Part shown: positions 27,398 to 36,114 of the stretch, piece by piece
Position numbering within the stretch: position 1 is the first letter of the stretch
How the letters are laid out: the number at the start of each line of letters is the position of its first letter
Source of the DNA: Azospirillum soli
GTDB taxonomy: Bacteria; Pseudomonadota; Alphaproteobacteria; Azospirillales; Azospirillaceae
Direction of reading: 5' to 3'
Assembly: GCF_017876165.1 (NCBI RefSeq)
Contig: NZ_JAGINQ010000004.1
Span: forward strand, 365,452-429,451
Length of the DNA: 64,000 nucleotides
The notes under the pieces: generated by a model
Told to the model about the DNA's origin: nothing
The model's database searches: none
The model's input: only the letters and a program-made list of their open reading frames with translations
Translations under genes and position numbers: made by a program

Positions 27398-28621
27398 ATG
27401 ACGAAGATCAAGGTAGCCAATCCGGTCGTCGAACTCGACGGCGACGAGATGACGCGCATCATCTGGCAGTTCATCAAGGACAAGCTGATCCTGCCGTACC
27501 TGGACATCGACCTGAAGTACTACGATCTGGGCATCGAGAACCGCGACAAGACGGACGACAAGGTCACGGTCGAATCCGCCAACGCGATCAAGCAGTACGG
27601 CGTCGGCGTCAAGTGCGCGACCATCACCCCGGACGAGGCGCGGGTGACGGAGTTCAACCTCAAGAAGATGTGGAAGTCGCCGAACGGCACCATCCGCAAC
27701 ATCCTGGGCGGCACCGTCTTCCGCGAGCCGATCGTCTGCTCGAACGTTCCGCGCTACGTGCCGGGCTGGACCAAGCCGATCATCATCGGCCGTCACGCCT
27801 TCGGCGACCAGTACAAGGCCACCGACTTCGTCGTTCCGGGCAAGGGCAAGCTGTCGATCAAGTGGACGCCGGAGGGCGGCGGCGAGTCGATCGAGCATGA
27901 GGTGTACGATTTCCCCGGCGCGGGCGTCGCCATGGGCATGTACAACCTGGACGAGTCGATCGAGGGCTTCGCCCACTCCAGCTTCATGTACGGCCTGGAG
28001 CGCGGCTATTCGGTCTACCTGTCCACGAAGAACACGATCCTGAAGGCCTACGACGGCCGCTTCAAGGACATCTTCCAGAAGGTCTTCGAGGAGACCTACG
28101 CCGACCAGTTCAAGGCCAAGGGCCTGGTCTACGAGCACCGCCTGATCGACGACATGGTCGCCTCGGCCCTGAAGTGGGAAGGCGGCTTCGTGTGGGCCTG
28201 CAAGAACTACGACGGCGACGTGGAGTCCGACGTGGTGGCGCAGGGCTTCGGCTCGCTGGGCCTGATGACCTCGGTGCTGGTCACGCCGGACGGCAAGACC
28301 GTCGAGGCCGAGGCCGCCCACGGCACGGTGACCCGCCACTACCGCGAGCACCAGAAGGGCAAGGAGACCTCCACCAACCCGATCGCGTCGATCTACGCCT
28401 GGACGCAGGGTCTGGCCTACCGCGGCAAGTTCGACAACACGCCGGACGTCGTGAAGTTCGCCCAGACGCTGGAGCGCGTCTGCGTCGAGACCGTGGAGTC
28501 GGGCTTCATGACCAAGGATCTGGCGATTCTCATCGGTCCGGAGCAGCCCTGGCTGACCACCAAGCAGTTCCTCGACAAGCTGGACGAGAACCTGCAGAAG
28601 AAAATGGCCGCCTGGGCGTAA
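27398..28621 (+). CDS. icd: NADP-dependent isocitrate dehydrogenase
   Basis: This enzyme oxidises isocitrate to 2-oxoglutarate in the TCA cycle. The 407-residue protein is the eukaryote-like subfamily II type, as shown by [27 protein letters not shown], the substrate loop [19 protein letters not shown], and [28 protein letters not shown]. The 240-bp upstream region contains a TATA-rich segment (CTATATAAC near 27261) that may be the -10 region. A strong terminator follows. Confidence 0.96.
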   Translation: MTKIKVANPVVELDGDEMTRIIWQFIKDKLILPYLDIDLKYYDLGIENRDKTDDKVTVESANAIKQYGVGVKCATITPDEARVTEFNLKKMWKSPNGTIRNILGGTVFREPIVCSNVPRYVPGWTKPIIIGRHAFGDQYKATDFVVPGKGKLSIKWTPEGGGESIEHEVYDFPGAGVAMGMYNLDESIEGFAHSSFMYGLERGYSVYLSTKNTILKAYDGRFKDIFQKVFEETYADQFKAKGLVYEHRLIDDMVASALKWEGGFVWACKNYDGDVESDVVAQGFGSLGLMTSVLVTPDGKTVEAEAAHGTVTRHYREHQKGKETSTNPIASIYAWTQGLAYRGKFDNTPDVVKFAQTLERVCVETVESGFMTKDLAILIGPEQPWLTTKQFLDKLDENLQKKMAAWA

Positions 28622-28684
28622 CAAAAACTCAGGTGCGACGCCGCGTCCCGGTCAAACGGGGCACCGGGTCGAGGTAAGGTTGCG

Positions 28685-28712
28685 GCGGGGAGCCTCGGCT
28701 CCCCGCTTTTTT
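28685..28712 (+). terminator. Intrinsic terminator of icd
   Basis: A perfect 10-bp stem (GCGGGGAGCC at 28685-28694 with GGCTCCCCGC at 28697-28706), a TC loop and a run of six T. Confidence 0.92.
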
Positions 28713-28747
28713 GTTGCCCGCATCAGGATGAATTTCGAGGAAACGTC

Positions 28748-29128
28748 ATGCCCAACGAGACCTTCCGCATCGCCGTGATCGGCGCCGGCGAAACCGGCAC
28801 GCCGCTGCTCCAGAAGCTGATCGACGCTCCGTTCGTGGAGCTGCTGGGGGTGGCCGATCTGGACGCCGAGGCGCCCGGCATGAAGCTGGCCCGCGCGAAG
28901 GGCGTGACGACCACGACCGACTTCATGGAGTTGGCCCGGCTCGGCGAAACGGTCGACGTGCTGATCGACGTGACCGGCGTGCCGAAGGTGCGCGAGGCCC
29001 TGCGCCAGCACATGCAGGACAGCGGCAACCATCACACGCTGATCGTGCACGAGGTGGTGGTGCAGCTGCTGCTGTCGCTGCTCGCCGGAAAGCGGGTCCG
29101 CCTGAAGCACGACGCGCTGGAGTACTGA
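28748..29128 (+). CDS. Rossmann-fold NAD-binding-like short protein
   Basis: A 126-residue protein with a dinucleotide-binding start (FRIAVIGAGETGTPLLQKLIDAPFVELLGVADLDAEAPGMKLA). It then follows the pattern of homoserine dehydrogenase or GFO-type N-terminal domains (VDVLIDVTGVPKVREALRQHM). It is only the nucleotide-binding half with no catalytic domain, yet the C-terminus looks complete. CGAGGAAAC lies 7 nt before the ATG. It might be a redox or metabolite sensor; no specific function is recognised. Confidence 0.7.
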   Translation: MPNETFRIAVIGAGETGTPLLQKLIDAPFVELLGVADLDAEAPGMKLARAKGVTTTTDFMELARLGETVDVLIDVTGVPKVREALRQHMQDSGNHHTLIVHEVVVQLLLSLLAGKRVRLKHDALEY

Positions 29129-29129
29129 T

Positions 29130-29254
29130 ATCGAAGGCGTTTGATGGCCCCCATCAAACGCCTTCGATTCAAACCCGGCAGCACGTTGCGTAGCAACGTG
29201 CGAGAGGGTCATACGGCCGGCCGAACATGACGCATTCATGCGCCGGCCGTATGA
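29130..29254. repeat. Three consecutive inverted repeats
   Basis: First, 18-bp perfect arms at 29130-29147 and 29151-29168 (ATCGAAGGCGTTTGATGG and its complement) with a 3-nt loop. Second, GCACGTTGC / GCAACGTGC at 29181-29201. Third, 13-bp perfect arms TCATACGGCCGGC at 29209-29221 and GCCGGCCGTATGA at 29242-29254 with a 20-nt loop. None is followed by a T-run. They fill the gap before exoD. Confidence 0.85.
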
Positions 29255-29357
29255 GCGGGCTTTCCTTCCACTTTCCGGCTATCCGTTTTCCGGCCCTCCC
29301 CTTTTCCGAACGCGTTCGGGGCACCACATCGTCGGCGAACGACTGTTGGGGAGGGGT

Positions 29358-29966
29358 ATGGAGACGAAGGAACGGGCCAAGGCGTCCGCGCTGCTGAAAC
29401 GGCTTCGCGAGACGCTTGGAGGCGAGACGCCGACGCTGGGGGAGGTTCTGGCGCATCTGGGGGACCGGGCGCCGGGTTTCCTGCTGCTGGCGCTCGCCAT
29501 CCCGGCCGTCGTGCCGACGCCGGGGGTTCCGGCGGGCATGGTGTTCGGCACGGTGCTGGCCCTGGTGGCGGTGCAGATGATCGTCGGGCGGGACCGGCTG
29601 GAGGTGCCGAGGTGGATCGGCAAGCGCCGGGTCAAGCGCAGCACCATCCACACGGTGGTGGAGAAGGCCACGCCGATGGTCGAGCGGGTAGAACGGACGC
29701 TGCGGACCCGCTACCCGGCCTTGACGCGGTCGGGGATCCTGCGGCCGCTGGGTGTCTTCGTGCTGCTGATGGGGGTGCTGATCGCGCTGCCGATCCCGTT
29801 CGGCAACACCCTGCCGGGGCTGGCGGTGCTGGTGATCGCGCTGGGCCTGATCGCGAAAGACGGGCTGGCCGTGCTGGCCGGGCTGGGGCTTGGTGCCGTG
29901 GCGACCGGAGTGTCGGTGGCGCTGGTGGCTGGCACCTATTGGGCCGTGACGGCGGCCCCGATCTAG
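29358..29966 (+). CDS. exoD: ExoD family membrane protein
   Basis: A 202-residue inner-membrane protein of the exopolysaccharide synthesis ExoD family. It has PTLGEVLAHLGDRAPGFLLLALAIPAVVPTPGVP near the N-terminus, a basic central loop, and three C-terminal hydrophobic segments including LIALPIPFGNTLPGLAVLVIALGLIAKDG. ExoD affects exopolysaccharide production and alkaline tolerance in rhizobia; its biochemical role is unknown. The ATG at 29358 follows GGGGAGGGG directly and removes 40 non-conserved upstream residues. Confidence 0.88.
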   Translation: METKERAKASALLKRLRETLGGETPTLGEVLAHLGDRAPGFLLLALAIPAVVPTPGVPAGMVFGTVLALVAVQMIVGRDRLEVPRWIGKRRVKRSTIHTVVEKATPMVERVERTLRTRYPALTRSGILRPLGVFVLLMGVLIALPIPFGNTLPGLAVLVIALGLIAKDGLAVLAGLGLGAVATGVSVALVAGTYWAVTAAPI

Positions 29967-30046
29967 GAAAGCTGGTTCTGGATATGACCGTGTTGGGCCG
30001 CCCTTCGGTTGGCCCAACCTACGATCTCGACACAAAATATGGTGGA

Positions 30047-30415
30047 TTACGCGGCGCCGACGCTGCGGTCTTCGTCGCGCTTCTTGCCGGATGAGGCCGG
30101 CTGGTAGGCCACCGCCGCGTGTTCCGCGCAGTAGGGCAGACCCGGCAGGGAGGGCTTGCCGCAGAAATGGAAGTCCTGGTGCTTGGGATCGCCGACCGGC
30201 CACTTGCACATGCGCTCGGTCAGGGCCAGGATCGTCGCGCCACGGGTGGGCTTCTTCTTGATGGGCGAAGGCCGGCCGGACAGGCCGAGACGATGCGCCT
30301 TGCCGATCACCGCGTTGCGGCTGATGTCACCGAGAATGTCCGCGATTTCGCTCGCGCTCAGCCCCTGGGCCCAGAGGTCCTTCAGCTGCTGAACCCGTTC
30401 GTCCGTCCAACTCAT
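30047..30415 (-). CDS. gcrA: GcrA cell-cycle regulator
   Basis: GcrA is an alphaproteobacterial transcription factor that works with sigma-70 and responds to GANTC methylation by CcrM. The 122-residue protein has the DNA-binding N-terminus MSWTDERVQQLKDLWAQGLSASEIADIL and SRNAVIGKAHRLGLSGRPSP. The C-terminal part is Cys/His-rich (MCKWPVGDPKHQDFHFCGKP, PYCAEHAAVAY). It stands alone between convergent exoD and the anti-sigma gene, as is common. Confidence 0.95.
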   Translation of the reverse strand: MSWTDERVQQLKDLWAQGLSASEIADILGDISRNAVIGKAHRLGLSGRPSPIKKKPTRGATILALTERMCKWPVGDPKHQDFHFCGKPSLPGLPYCAEHAAVAYQPASSGKKRDEDRSVGAA

Positions 30416-30591
30416 TCCCTGTCTCCCGTGGTCCGGTAGCCGGTTCCCTGGTTAACCAATATGCCTTTCGACCAGTGCGGTCGTTTTCCATAAGCCGCAA
30501 TATTTTGTGCCAGCCGGGTAAGAACCTACCAGATGGACACTTCGGGGGATAGGGGGTCGATTCAACATTCCTGTGCATAAGTCTGTGGGTG

Positions 30592-31383
30592 TTATGAGTT
30601 CAACGCCCCATACACCTCCTCGGCTATACCCGAAAGGGTGACGCGGTCGAGGTCGCCCGTTACGGCCCATGCCAAGCCATTGTCCCGCCAATAGAAAGCG
30701 TGGACGCTGCCGTCCTGGGCAAAGCGGAAGGCCGTGTCGGACGCGTCGGAGGACGCCCGGACGTAGAGCGTGATGCGGCGACCCGCCGCATCCTGGTACA
30801 TCAGTTGCGCGGCCGGTCCCTGGGCGTCGGACAGCAGGCGCCCGCCCACCAGATCGTAGCCGTGGGACGCAAGGCTCGGCGCGCGGAGCGGCTTGCCGAG
30901 ACGCTTGGACAGCCAGCCGACGAGGTGCGCCTCCTGGTCCGCGCCGACCTCCACGGGGTGGCGGACCTCCACGACGAAGACGCGGTGGGCGGCGACGGCG
31001 TCGGCGATGAAGGCGGCGGTGCCGGCGGAGCGGGCGCCGGTCCAGTCGCGGACCAGCCAGCCGGTCGCCCCGCCGGCCAGGAACAGCAGCAGCGAAGCGG
31101 CCAGCGCCAGAAGCCACAGCACCGGGCGCCTGCGCGATTCCGCAGGACGCGCCGCGAAGGGCGGCGTCAGGGAGTCCGGCAGGGGCCGGTCGATCAGCGG
31201 GCCGAAGGCGCGGCCGAGCAGGACGCGCTGGGCGCGGTAGCGTTCGAAACGGCGGGCCACGTCCGGGTTGTCGGCGAGATGGCGTTCCACCTCCGTCCGG
31301 CGTTCCTCGGGCAGCTCGCCATCCAGCCAGGCGTGCAGGTCGGCGTCGGTCACGGGGTCCCGTCCCTCCTTTCCCGTCATCAT
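30592..31383 (-). CDS. Membrane anti-sigma factor
   Basis: A 263-residue protein with an N-terminal anti-sigma/zinc-finger-like region (DADLHAWLDGELPEERRTEVERHLADNPDVARRFERYRAQ), one membrane span (about residues 85-110, PVLWLLALAASLLLFLAGGATGWLV), and a periplasmic sensor-like domain. It would hold the adjacent ECF sigma factor inactive. The ATG at 31383 shares one base with the sigma stop (TGATG), and GGAGGA lies 7 nt upstream of it; a GTG one codon earlier is less likely. The canonical HxxxCxxC is absent, so it would not bind zinc that way. Confidence 0.88.
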   Translation of the reverse strand: MMTGKEGRDPVTDADLHAWLDGELPEERRTEVERHLADNPDVARRFERYRAQRVLLGRAFGPLIDRPLPDSLTPPFAARPAESRRRPVLWLLALAASLLLFLAGGATGWLVRDWTGARSAGTAAFIADAVAAHRVFVVEVRHPVEVGADQEAHLVGWLSKRLGKPLRAPSLASHGYDLVGGRLLSDAQGPAAQLMYQDAAGRRITLYVRASSDASDTAFRFAQDGSVHAFYWRDNGLAWAVTGDLDRVTLSGIAEEVYGALNS

Positions 31384-31916
31384 CACTTGATCCTCCTCAC
31401 CACCTGCTCCTCGCCGCCGTCGAGGAGGGCGCGCAGGCGCTCCCGCGCGCGGGCGAGGCGGGACATGACGGTGCCGATGGGAACCTCCAGCACCTCCGCC
31501 GCCTCGCGGTAGGACAGCCCCTCCAGCCCGGTGAGGAGAAGGACGGTGCGGTGCTCCTCCGACAGCTGGCCGAAGGCGCGGACGAAGTCGCGCACCTCGC
31601 CCCGGTCGGCGGGTTCGGCGCTGAGCGCCAGATCGTCGGCGAGGTCGTCCACCGACACCTCCGGCCCGCGCCGCCGCCGCCCGCGCAGGCCGGAGACGTG
31701 CAGGTTGTGCAGGATCGACAGCAACCAGCCGCCCAGCCGGGACACGTCGCGCAACGCGTGGCGGTTGGCCAGCGCCTTTTCGATGCAGTCCTGCACGAGG
31801 TCGTCGGCGTCGGCCAGATTGCCGGCCAGGGCGGCGGCGTAGCGGCGCAGGCGCGGGACGTGGGCGGCGATGGCGCGGTCATCGACCGGTCCCGGCGGCT
31901 GGGCGGGTGGTGGCAT
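31383..31916 (-). CDS. ECF RNA polymerase sigma factor
   Basis: A 177-residue extracytoplasmic-function sigma factor. Region 2 is in RYAAALAGNLADADDLVQDCIEKALANRH with LGGWLLSILHNLHVSGLR. Region 4 has LSEEHRTVLLLTGLEGLSYREAAEVLEVPIGTVMSRLARARERLRALL. It sits upstream of and overlaps its anti-sigma factor, the standard sigma/anti-sigma operon. GGGAGG lies about 10 nt before the ATG. The inducing signal is unknown. Confidence 0.93.
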   Translation of the reverse strand: MPPPAQPPGPVDDRAIAAHVPRLRRYAAALAGNLADADDLVQDCIEKALANRHALRDVSRLGGWLLSILHNLHVSGLRGRRRRGPEVSVDDLADDLALSAEPADRGEVRDFVRAFGQLSEEHRTVLLLTGLEGLSYREAAEVLEVPIGTVMSRLARARERLRALLDGGEEQVVRRIK

Positions 31917-31996
31917 CGGCGGCGGGCCTCCCGCGGGGTGGGTGTCCTGACCGTCAGGACGCCCCTGCCCCGCCGATTATTCCACCAACGGACAGG

Positions 31997-33442
31997 TTAC
32001 GCCGCCGAAAAGCCCGACTTGCCGTCGAAGTTGCAGAGATTCTCGGTCTGGGTGAAGTCCAGCCCGCCGCGCGCGAGGTTGCCCAGCAGCTCCACGATGT
32101 CGGCGTGGGCTATGGTGGTCCCTTCGCGGGCGGTGAAGCGGCAGCGCCAATGGTCGGTGTAGAAGACGTCGGCGTTGCCCTCCGGCCAGACCTTCTGCGA
32201 CCGGTTGGAGATGCTGGCGAGGTCCAGCGCGCCGGTGACGAGCGGCTTGACCAGACCGGCCAGCTCGTCCGGGCTGCCGCCGGGCCAGTGCAGGAACACG
32301 TCCACCCCGACCAGCTCCTTCAGGGCGACGCGGCGGGGGGAGAGGCGGACGCCGGCCTCGTAGGCGGGGCGCCCGGTGTTGGCGTAGCCGACGCTGGACA
32401 GGGTCACGGGGAGCTCGCCCAGCCGCTCCACCACCGCCTCGGCAAAGGCCTGGGTGCCGACGCGGTAGCGGCTGACCCCGCGCGAGAAAATGTCCACGGT
32501 GTGGACGCCGTCCTCGATGGCCTTGAGCCACGCGTTGTGGATGCGCGCCGCCACGTCGCCCTGGCCGATGTGGACCAGCATCATCACGGCGGCCATCAGC
32601 ATGCCGGAGGGGTTGGCGATCCCCTGCCCCGCGATCATCGGGGCGGAGCCGTGGATCGCCTCGAACATGGCGCAGGCGTCGCCGATGTTGGCGGAGCCGG
32701 CCAGCCCGACCGAGCCGGTGATCTGCGCCGCGATGTCCGACACGATGTCGCCGTAGAGGTTCAGCGTCACGATCACGTCGAAGCGTTCGGGCTGGTCGGC
32801 CAGACGCGCGGCGCCGATGTCCACGATCAGGTGGTCGGCCTTGATCTCCGGGTATTCGGCGGCGATCTCGTGAAAGATCTTCAGGAACAGGCCATCCGTC
32901 ATCTTCATGACGTTGTCCTTGACGAAGGCCGTCACCTTGCGCCGGTGGTTGGCGCGGGCGTAGTCGAAGGCGTAGCGCACGATGCGCTCCGACCCCGGCC
33001 GCGAGATCAGCTTCACCGACTGGATCACGTCGTCGGTCTGCCGGTGTTCGATGCCGGCGTAGAGGTCTTCCTCGTTCTCGCGGATGATGACCACGTCCAT
33101 GCGCGGGTGCCGCGTGCGCACGTAGGGGTGGTAGGAGACGCAGGGGCGGACGTTGGCGAACAGCCCCAGCGTGGTGCGCGCGGTGACGTTCAGCGACTTG
33201 TTGCCGTAGCCCTGCGGGGTGGTGATCGGCCCCTTCAGAAAGACGCGGGTGCGGCGGATCGAGCCCCAGCCGGCGGCGTCCAGCCCGCCCAGATGACCCC
33301 GGCGGTAGACCTGCTCGCCCGCCGGAACCTCCTCCACCTTCAGGCGCGCGCCGGCCGCGTTCATCACGAAAAGCACGGCGTCCATGATCTCGGGGCCGAT
33401 GCCGTCGCCGCGGGCGACCGTGATGGGGGTGGTTTCGCGCAT
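31997..33442 (-). CDS. Second isocitrate dehydrogenase, long type (isocitrate/isopropylmalate dehydrogenase family)
   Basis: A 481-residue enzyme of the beta-decarboxylating dehydrogenase superfamily. It starts PITVARGDGIGPEIMDAVLFVM and contains VIIRENEEDLYAGIEHR, the catalytic region FVKDNVMKMTDGLFLKIFHEIA, VTLNLYGDIVSDIAAQITG and AIHGSAPMIAGQGIANPSG. A C-terminal extension of about 140 residues follows. This matches the long bacterial isocitrate dehydrogenases seen in Thermus and Rickettsiales, which differ from the icd product at 27398. GGAG lies 9 nt before the ATG at 33442. Cofactor choice cannot be told from the sequence by eye. Confidence 0.85.
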   Translation of the reverse strand: MRETTPITVARGDGIGPEIMDAVLFVMNAAGARLKVEEVPAGEQVYRRGHLGGLDAAGWGSIRRTRVFLKGPITTPQGYGNKSLNVTARTTLGLFANVRPCVSYHPYVRTRHPRMDVVIIRENEEDLYAGIEHRQTDDVIQSVKLISRPGSERIVRYAFDYARANHRRKVTAFVKDNVMKMTDGLFLKIFHEIAAEYPEIKADHLIVDIGAARLADQPERFDVIVTLNLYGDIVSDIAAQITGSVGLAGSANIGDACAMFEAIHGSAPMIAGQGIANPSGMLMAAVMMLVHIGQGDVAARIHNAWLKAIEDGVHTVDIFSRGVSRYRVGTQAFAEAVVERLGELPVTLSSVGYANTGRPAYEAGVRLSPRRVALKELVGVDVFLHWPGGSPDELAGLVKPLVTGALDLASISNRSQKVWPEGNADVFYTDHWRCRFTAREGTTIAHADIVELLGNLARGGLDFTQTENLCNFDGKSGFSAA

Positions 33443-33559
33443 ACACTCACTCCAAGGGGACCCGCCACGGGGGCTATGGGGGGCCTTGGGGACCCTAGAC
33501 GAAGGGGGGTGACGATTCAATGGGTGCGGGTAACACCACTTCGGCGCGAGCGGCCGGAC

Positions 33560-34813
33560 TCAGGAGACGGCGCGAACCCCCGCGATGACGAAGCGGCTTT
33601 TCGGCACCGCCGGCATCCGTCCGGTGTCGATGGTCAGGTCCTGGGCCGGCACCTCGTAGGTCATGGCGGCGGTCAGCAGGCGCACCGCCCGCGTCATCAA
33701 CTCGATGGTGGCCCACTCCCCCGGACAGCGGTGGTTGAGGTGGTGGTCGCCGCCGCCCTGCGGAATGAGGTCGTAGGGGCTGTCGTCCCGCTGGCGGAAG
33801 CGGTCGGGCCGGAAGCGGTCGGGGTCTTTCCAGAGTCGCGGGTCGTGGTCGGTGCCGTGCAGGTCGAGGATCACCCACGCCCCCTCGGCGAAGCGGTGCC
33901 CGCGCCAGTCGAAGGGCTTCAGCACCCGCCCGGCGACGATGGGGAAGAAGGGGTACAGGCGGCGGACCTCCTGCACGAACATCGCGCGGTAGGCGTCGTC
34001 GGTCCGCGCCGGCTCCCGGCAGTCGGGATGCTGGTGCAGGGCCAGCGCGGCGAAGGTGATGAAGCGTTCCACGGCCACGGTGGGCCGCAGGATGTTGATG
34101 AGTTCCACGCCGGCGGTCTTCACGGACAGAAGCTCGCCGTTCCGGTCCCGGTGGCGGGCGATGACGGCCAGCGCGCGATCCTCCGGCACGGCAAGCGAGC
34201 CGTCGCGGACCCGCCCGATCAGGCCACGCGCCCAGCGCTCCGTCCGCGCGCGCAGGGCGAGGCCCCGCCAGTTGCGCGGCCCGACGGAGCCGGCCCCCTC
34301 GAACATCGCCGCGAGTTCGCGCGTCCGCTTCTCCGCCTCCGGTTCGCCCAGCGGGACGCCCGCCCAGGCGCAGACGGCCCACGTAAGAATCCGCTGAGTC
34401 TCGTCGGCGAGGACGATGCGGTCCATCCGCTCCCACGCCGGGAGGCGGGCGCGCCACTGCTCCTCGAACAGGTCGCCGAGGCGGCGGATGGCGTCCGGCG
34501 TCATCAGGGACAAGACCATGGCCTTGCGGTGCCGGTGCGCCTCGCCGTCGAGCGTCGCGACGCTGCCCCAGTCCTGGAGCAGGGCCAGCGTGTTCGGCGG
34601 CAGCGCCCTGCGCCGGGTGAAGCGGCCGGGTTCGTAGAAGACGCGGGCGGCCTCCTCCCCCTGCATGCAGATCGCCGGGCGGAGCATCAGCCGCGTGGCG
34701 AACACATCCGACCCAAGCCGCCAGCACCGTTTCGAGATGAACCCATAGCCGTCCCTCAGCAGGTCCAGCGTGGCGTCCAGGCTCCCATCGCGCGGTATGT
34801 CCGTGTCCGGCAT
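33560..34813 (-). CDS. Cytochrome P450, CYP152-type fatty-acid peroxygenase
   Basis: A 417-residue P450. The heme ligand is Cys363 in HHLNHRCPGEW, preceded by the CYP152-typical IPQGGGDHH. In the I-helix the usual acid-alcohol pair is replaced by Arg243-Pro244 (NILRPTVAVERF), the feature that lets CYP152 enzymes use hydrogen peroxide to hydroxylate or decarboxylate fatty acids. The conserved N-terminal DGYGFISKRC also fits. GGGGGAG lies before the ATG at 34813; 53 codons of upstream open frame are non-conserved and were left out. It is a single gene next to the left end of the transposon-like element. Confidence 0.9.
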   Translation of the reverse strand: MPDTDIPRDGSLDATLDLLRDGYGFISKRCWRLGSDVFATRLMLRPAICMQGEEAARVFYEPGRFTRRRALPPNTLALLQDWGSVATLDGEAHRHRKAMVLSLMTPDAIRRLGDLFEEQWRARLPAWERMDRIVLADETQRILTWAVCAWAGVPLGEPEAEKRTRELAAMFEGAGSVGPRNWRGLALRARTERWARGLIGRVRDGSLAVPEDRALAVIARHRDRNGELLSVKTAGVELINILRPTVAVERFITFAALALHQHPDCREPARTDDAYRAMFVQEVRRLYPFFPIVAGRVLKPFDWRGHRFAEGAWVILDLHGTDHDPRLWKDPDRFRPDRFRQRDDSPYDLIPQGGGDHHLNHRCPGEWATIELMTRAVRLLTAAMTYEVPAQDLTIDTGRMPAVPKSRFVIAGVRAVS

Positions 34814-34949
34814 GGCTCCCCCGTGAAGTTGCGGCGTCGGGACCGTAACCCCGAACGGCAGGGGGAGGTTCAGCGCGGCGGCGATTATCGCGGTGGGCGG
34901 GGGTGCTGAGGGGTAGAGCCATGCGCGGGGCGCATGGGGTGGATTGTGC

Positions 34950-34955
34950 ATCATT
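34950..34955. repeat. Left copy of 6-bp target-site duplication (ATCATT)
   Basis: ATCATT directly abuts the left 26-bp terminal repeat. The identical hexamer follows the right terminal repeat at 46173-46178 in the same orientation, as expected for a transposition target duplication. Confidence 0.75.
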
Positions 34956-34981
34956 GCGGCATTATGGAGCAAACGCCACCA
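34956..34981 (+). repeat. Left terminal inverted repeat (26 bp)
   Basis: It begins GCGGCATTATGG and ends AACGCCACCA. It is identical over all 26 bases to the reverse complement of 46147-46172. Confidence 0.9.
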
Positions 34982-35054
34982 ACACTTCGCATACTAAGCG
35001 TCTGATGGTGGCCTAGACTCTTCCCCGGTAGACCACTCCGCCGGGGAAGACGCC

Positions 35055-35501
35055 ATGCCCGATACTATCCCGCCCTCCGTCAATGCGCTTCTGAAGCTCC
35101 GGGAAAAGCTTTGTTCCGAGCTGCGCTCCCTCGGCATCCGGGAGAGGGCTTTACGGGCCAAGCTGGTTCAGGTTGACGGAGTCCTCCGCATGCTGGGAGA
35201 GGCGGATCCGGAGTTTCCCGGCCGGCGCAAGCGACCCGCCAGCCCCTTTGCTAAGCGGGAGGTGAAGCGGAGGATACTGGACGTGCTGCGGGACGCCCCG
35301 CAGCCCCTAACAACCTCTCAAGTCGCCATACGCGTCATGGAAGCGCGCGGGCTTTCCACCGATGATCCAGGCGCTGTGAAGCTCGTGCAGAAGGCCGTTG
35401 TGGCAGTCCTGCGGAGGGGCGTGGAGTTCGTCGACGTGGGGCGAGATGGAAGAGCGAAGCGGTGGGGGCTGGCAGCCATCCTAAATGAACGCCCCGACTG
35501 A
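35055..35501 (+). CDS. Coiled-coil/winged-helix-like protein, unknown
   Basis: A 148-residue protein. Residues 10-55 form a predicted coiled coil (LLKLREKLCSELRSLGIRERALRAKLVQVDGVLRML). A basic linker follows, then a winged-helix-like domain (REVKRRILDVLRDAPQPLTTSQVAIRVMEARG...LVQKAVVAVLRRGVEFVDVGRDGRAKRWGL). It is probably DNA-binding. It is the first gene inside the left end of the mobile element and ends in a terminator. Its architecture resembles the protein at 38358. Confidence 0.65.
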   Translation: MPDTIPPSVNALLKLREKLCSELRSLGIRERALRAKLVQVDGVLRMLGEADPEFPGRRKRPASPFAKREVKRRILDVLRDAPQPLTTSQVAIRVMEARGLSTDDPGAVKLVQKAVVAVLRRGVEFVDVGRDGRAKRWGLAAILNERPD

Positions 35502-35523
35502 GCATTTACCCAGCCGGGGCTTT
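35491..35523 (+). terminator. Terminator after the first element gene
   Basis: GCCCCGACTG pairs with CAGCCGGGGC (one mismatch) around a 10-nt loop, followed by TTT. It overlaps the end of the upstream gene and lies 7 nt from the convergent KilA-N stop, so it can serve both. Confidence 0.7.
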
Positions 35524-35526
35524 CAG

Positions 35527-36114
35527 TTAGTTGGGACGGTGCCCAGACCAGCTCGGGAGCGCGTCAAACAAATTGCCTTGCCGCAACGGAGCCGGGATCA
35601 CGCTGTCTGGAACTCGGATACCGAGCATTTCGAAAGCGGCTGGCATGATATGCGCAGCATACTGCGCTCCGCCGTTCCTGCGGGCTTCACCAAGAAGGCG
35701 CGTTACTGCGTTACAGGCTGTAATCCTGATTTTCAACAAGGCTTCGTTCTGGCGGTCTGCAAGCAGTGCTTGATGGGTCCGCCCCTCCATGTGGGCGCGG
35801 ACGACGCTGTTGCACCACGCATGGAACTCGGGGGACAGGTACTTGGCGTAGGCCATGGCAAGTTGCCAGTGCGCCCAGGTCCCGCCACCCTTGCCCTTTT
35901 TCGTGATCATAACCTGCTCCATGGTCAGGTTATGAGACGCGGCCACGAACTCCACGAATTCCGCGCCTTCCTTCCTGGACCAGTTCCACGGTTCCCTGTT
36001 CTCCGGCGAGCCCGCCGCCTTCCACATGTCTGTCAGGCTCACGGTTTTGCCACGGTCGCGAATAGCATGGCCGTTGTACGCTAAGCAGGCGTTATGTAAG
36101 CTGTTACCCTTCAT
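35527..36114 (-). CDS. KilA-N domain protein
   Basis: A 195-residue protein with a KilA-N DNA-binding domain (LAYNGHAIRDRGKTVSLTDMWKAAGSPENREPWNWSRKEGAEFVEFV, then GKGGGTWAHWQLAMAYAKYLSPEFHAWCNSVV). This domain is typical of phage and plasmid antirepressor-like proteins. The C-terminal half is unassigned. The ATG at 36114 has GGAG 8 nt upstream; a further 83 codons upstream are open but not family-like. Its presence supports phage or plasmid ancestry of part of the element. Confidence 0.88.
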   Translation of the reverse strand: MKGNSLHNACLAYNGHAIRDRGKTVSLTDMWKAAGSPENREPWNWSRKEGAEFVEFVAASHNLTMEQVMITKKGKGGGTWAHWQLAMAYAKYLSPEFHAWCNSVVRAHMEGRTHQALLADRQNEALLKIRITACNAVTRLLGEARRNGGAQYAAHIMPAAFEMLGIRVPDSVIPAPLRQGNLFDALPSWSGHRPN

